This document shows positions 62,304-64,000 of a DNA stretch of 64,000 nucleotides, one piece after another. Location of the stretch: positions 1-64,000 of the forward strand of contig JWIT01000013.1 in NCBI GenBank assembly GCA_000949895.1, read 5' to 3'. Below the pieces are notes generated by a model. That model was not told where the DNA came from. It saw only the letters and a list, made by a program, of their open reading frames with translations, and made no database searches. This stretch comes from Agrobacterium arsenijevicii. GTDB taxonomy: Bacteria; Pseudomonadota; Alphaproteobacteria; Rhizobiales; Rhizobiaceae. A program made the translations under genes and the position numbers. Positions within the stretch are counted from its first letter, which is position 1; each line of letters starts with the position of its first letter.

Positions 62304-63161
62304 TTATTTCACCGCGCCGGCGGTAAGCCCGCTGACGAGATAGCGTTGCATGAAGAAGATGACGACCATGGCCGGCGCAATGCCGACGAAGCTGGCCGCC
62401 ATCAACTCATTCCAGACGACTTCCTGACGACCGAAATAGGCGAACAGGCCGATGGGCAGCGGCATATATTCGGTCTTGGAATTGAAGGTGAGAGCGAAGA
62501 TGAACTGCTGGGCATAAGCGCCGATGAAGGTGGTGATGGACACAACCGCGATGCCCGGCATCGCAAGCGGCAGGATCACCCGGCGGAAGGTATAGAAATA
62601 GCTCGCGCCATCCACATAGGCCGCCTCCTCCAGTTCACGCGGGATACGCAGCATGTAGGTCCGCAAAAGCCAGATGGCGGTGGGGATCAAAAAGGCGGCA
62701 CCGGGAATGATCATCGCCAGATAGGTGTTCAGCACACCCATATTGCGCATCAGCCGGTAAAGCGGGATCAGGAGCACCGCGCCGGAAAACATGTTGATGG
62801 CCAGAAATGCGCCGAGCAATTGTCCACGCCCGCGAAACTGGAACCGGGCAAAGGCGTAGGACGCCGGCACCACCAGCAGCAGGACGATAATGGTCGAGAT
62901 CGTCGAGATGAAGAAGGAATTGAAGACGTAGCGGGCAAAGCCCGGAACGCTGACCCACATGGTCCGGTAGGCTTCGAAGGAGCCATTTTGCGGCCAGAAC
63001 TTGTAAGGCGAGGAGAAAAGCAGGCTGAGCGGCTTCAGCGAAACCAGAAATCCTTCCACAAAGGGCGCCAGCACGAAGGTCAGGAACACGGCGATGCCGC
63101 AATAGATCCCGACAATTTCATACCACCTGTAACGGTTGATCATCGCATTCTTGTCGGTCAT
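62304..63161 (-). CDS. Sugar ABC transporter permease (MalG type)
   Basis: 285 residues with six TM segments: TM1 is near 15-35 (IYCGIAVFLTFVLAPFVEGF) and the rest lie between 75 and 275. The EAA loop contacting the ATPase reads LEEAAYVDGASYFYTFRRVILPLAMPG near 178-204, in two stretches. It overlaps the upstream permease gene by ATGA. It should form the heterodimeric channel with that protein. Confidence 0.93.
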   Translation of the reverse strand: MTDKNAMINRYRWYEIVGIYCGIAVFLTFVLAPFVEGFLVSLKPLSLLFSSPYKFWPQNGSFEAYRTMWVSVPGFARYVFNSFFISTISTIIVLLLVVPASYAFARFQFRGRGQLLGAFLAINMFSGAVLLIPLYRLMRNMGVLNTYLAMIIPGAAFLIPTAIWLLRTYMLRIPRELEEAAYVDGASYFYTFRRVILPLAMPGIAVVSITTFIGAYAQQFIFALTFNSKTEYMPLPIGLFAYFGRQEVVWNELMAASFVGIAPAMVVIFFMQRYLVSGLTAGAVK

Positions 63162-64000
63162 CGGCTGGCCTCCTGCGAGATACGGCTGGTGATGCGGAAG
63201 TAGAAATAGGTGAAGATGGACAGGAAGATGCAGATCAGCACGGCGCGAGCTGCACCCTCACCGTATTTGTAGGAACCGATCGCCGTTTTATAGGTGTCGA
63301 TGATCATGGTCGTCGTCTGGCCTGTCGGCCCGCCCTGCGTCAGGATCCAGATGATGTCGAAGGAGTTAAAGGTCGAAATCAGCGAGATCATCGACATGGT
63401 GATCATGGCAGGCAGCATCAGCGGCAGTGTGATGCGACGGAAGCGGTAGGTGCGGCTGGCGCCGTCCGTCCAGGCTGCCTCGTAGAGATCCTGCGGAATG
63501 GCCTGGATTGCCGCCAGCAGATAAAGCGTCACCATCGGCACGCCGATCCACACATCGGTAATGATCGTCGCCCAGAAAGCCGTGCTGCCATAGGCGAGGA
63601 AAGCAACCGGACCGTTCACCAGACCCACGTTCTGTAGGACGCCGGAAATCATGCCGAACTGGCCGTTATACATCCAGCCCCACATGAAGATGCCGATAGC
63701 CATCGGCACAATCCACGGCGGCATCGTCAGGATGCGAAACAGCGCCCGACCGGGAACGGCCGAATTCAGCAGCACTGCACCACATGTGCCGATGATCATC
63801 TTTATCGAGACGGAAAAGAACGTCCAAATAAAGGTCCGCGTGATGACACCGGCAAAAGTCTCGTTGAAGATCTTCTCGTAATTGAAGAACCCTACCCAGT
63901 TCGTCGTCTTTTTCAGCGACGCATCGGTGAAGGACAGGATGAAGGTATCGACGAGCGGATAAGCAACGATAACCGTGATGTATAAAAGTGCCGGCAGAAG
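63158..64000 (-). CDS. Sugar ABC transporter permease (MalF type), 5' end beyond the window
   Basis: A partial gene: the reading frame stays open from its stop at 63158 to the last base of the window (281 codons visible). It begins inside TM1 (LPALLYITVIVAYPLVDTF), so only a short N-terminus is missing. The EAA loop is DLYEAAWTDGASRTYRFRRITLPLMLP; internal TM segments include WTFFSVSIKMIIGTCGAVLLN in two parts. The first in-window ATG, at 63799, is internal and not the real start. It is coupled to the MalG-type gene by a 4-nt overlap. Confidence 0.92.
   Translation of the reverse strand, partial: LLPALLYITVIVAYPLVDTFILSFTDASLKKTTNWVGFFNYEKIFNETFAGVITRTFIWTFFSVSIKMIIGTCGAVLLNSAVPGRALFRILTMPPWIVPMAIGIFMWGWMYNGQFGMISGVLQNVGLVNGPVAFLAYGSTAFWATIITDVWIGVPMVTLYLLAAIQAIPQDLYEAAWTDGASRTYRFRRITLPLMLPAMITMSMISLISTFNSFDIIWILTQGGPTGQTTTMIIDTYKTAIGSYKYGEGAARAVLICIFLSIFTYFYFRITSRISQEASR

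Overview
The window looks like a chromosomal segment of an Agrobacterium-type alphaproteobacterium (Rhizobiaceae). The basis is the GC-rich coding style, the gene families (RND pump with TetR, an HTH-only ModE, a thiCOSG operon behind a TPP riboswitch, a UgpC-type sugar importer, an M81 peptidase), two copies of a rhizobial-style palindromic intergenic repeat, and above all an operon pairing a free-standing class II aaRS-like ligase with a carrier protein. That pairing is known from Agrobacterium and Bradyrhizobium. Gene density is high. I see no rRNA, tRNA, IS element, prophage or CRISPR array.

Layout. 0-8 kb: long-form purC, then a TetR regulator 2 nt downstream, then an RND tripartite efflux pump with a large predicted RNA hairpin between its pump and outer-membrane genes. 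8-11 kb: efp facing epmA-epmB, the EF-P lysylation module. 11-12 kb: a small-protein locus with a possible Cys-containing leader ORF, and a stand-alone RAM-domain (Lrp/AsnC) protein. 12-14.5 kb: a LysR regulator divergent from a FAD amine oxidase. 14.5-18.6 kb: modABC behind two tandem ModE-like boxes, an HTH-only modE overlapping modC tail to tail, and a P1 (S58) peptidase joined to modE. 18.7-22.7 kb: thiC-thiO-thiS-thiG on the minus strand with a TPP riboswitch and no thiE.

22.8-28.7 kb: a five-gene operon of carrier protein, acyl-CoA-dehydrogenase-like flavoprotein, amino acid:carrier-protein ligase, DUF1839-like protein and GH2 glycosidase. A tandem alpha/beta hydrolase lies opposite. 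I infer an aminoacyl-thioester pathway whose end product is unknown. 30.8-37 kb: four co-directional genes that read as a cyclic-nucleotide circuit. They encode a membrane ABC-like protein with a broken ATPase domain, a small cNMP-binding protein, an MBL-fold hydrolase and a six-TM [2Fe-2S] class III adenylate cyclase. 37-52 kb: a glycan-type cluster (methyltransferase, nucleotide-sugar dehydrogenase, five glycosyltransferases, a NodB-like deacetylase) interrupted by a complete peptide-type ABC importer.

51.7-64 kb: a minus-strand hexosamine-type region. An RpiR regulator heads an operon of SDR, GH20 beta-hexosaminidase, M81 peptidase, MFS transporter and cutC. Two near-palindromic operator candidates lie between rpiR and a divergent NTF2-like gene. 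Further upstream is a sugar ABC importer (two permeases, the first cut by the window edge, then binding protein and UgpC-type ATPase).

The two regions most worth follow-up are the cyclase/ABC-like cassette and the aminoacyl-carrier-protein operon. All functions are read from sequence motifs and remembered family knowledge; no database search was possible.
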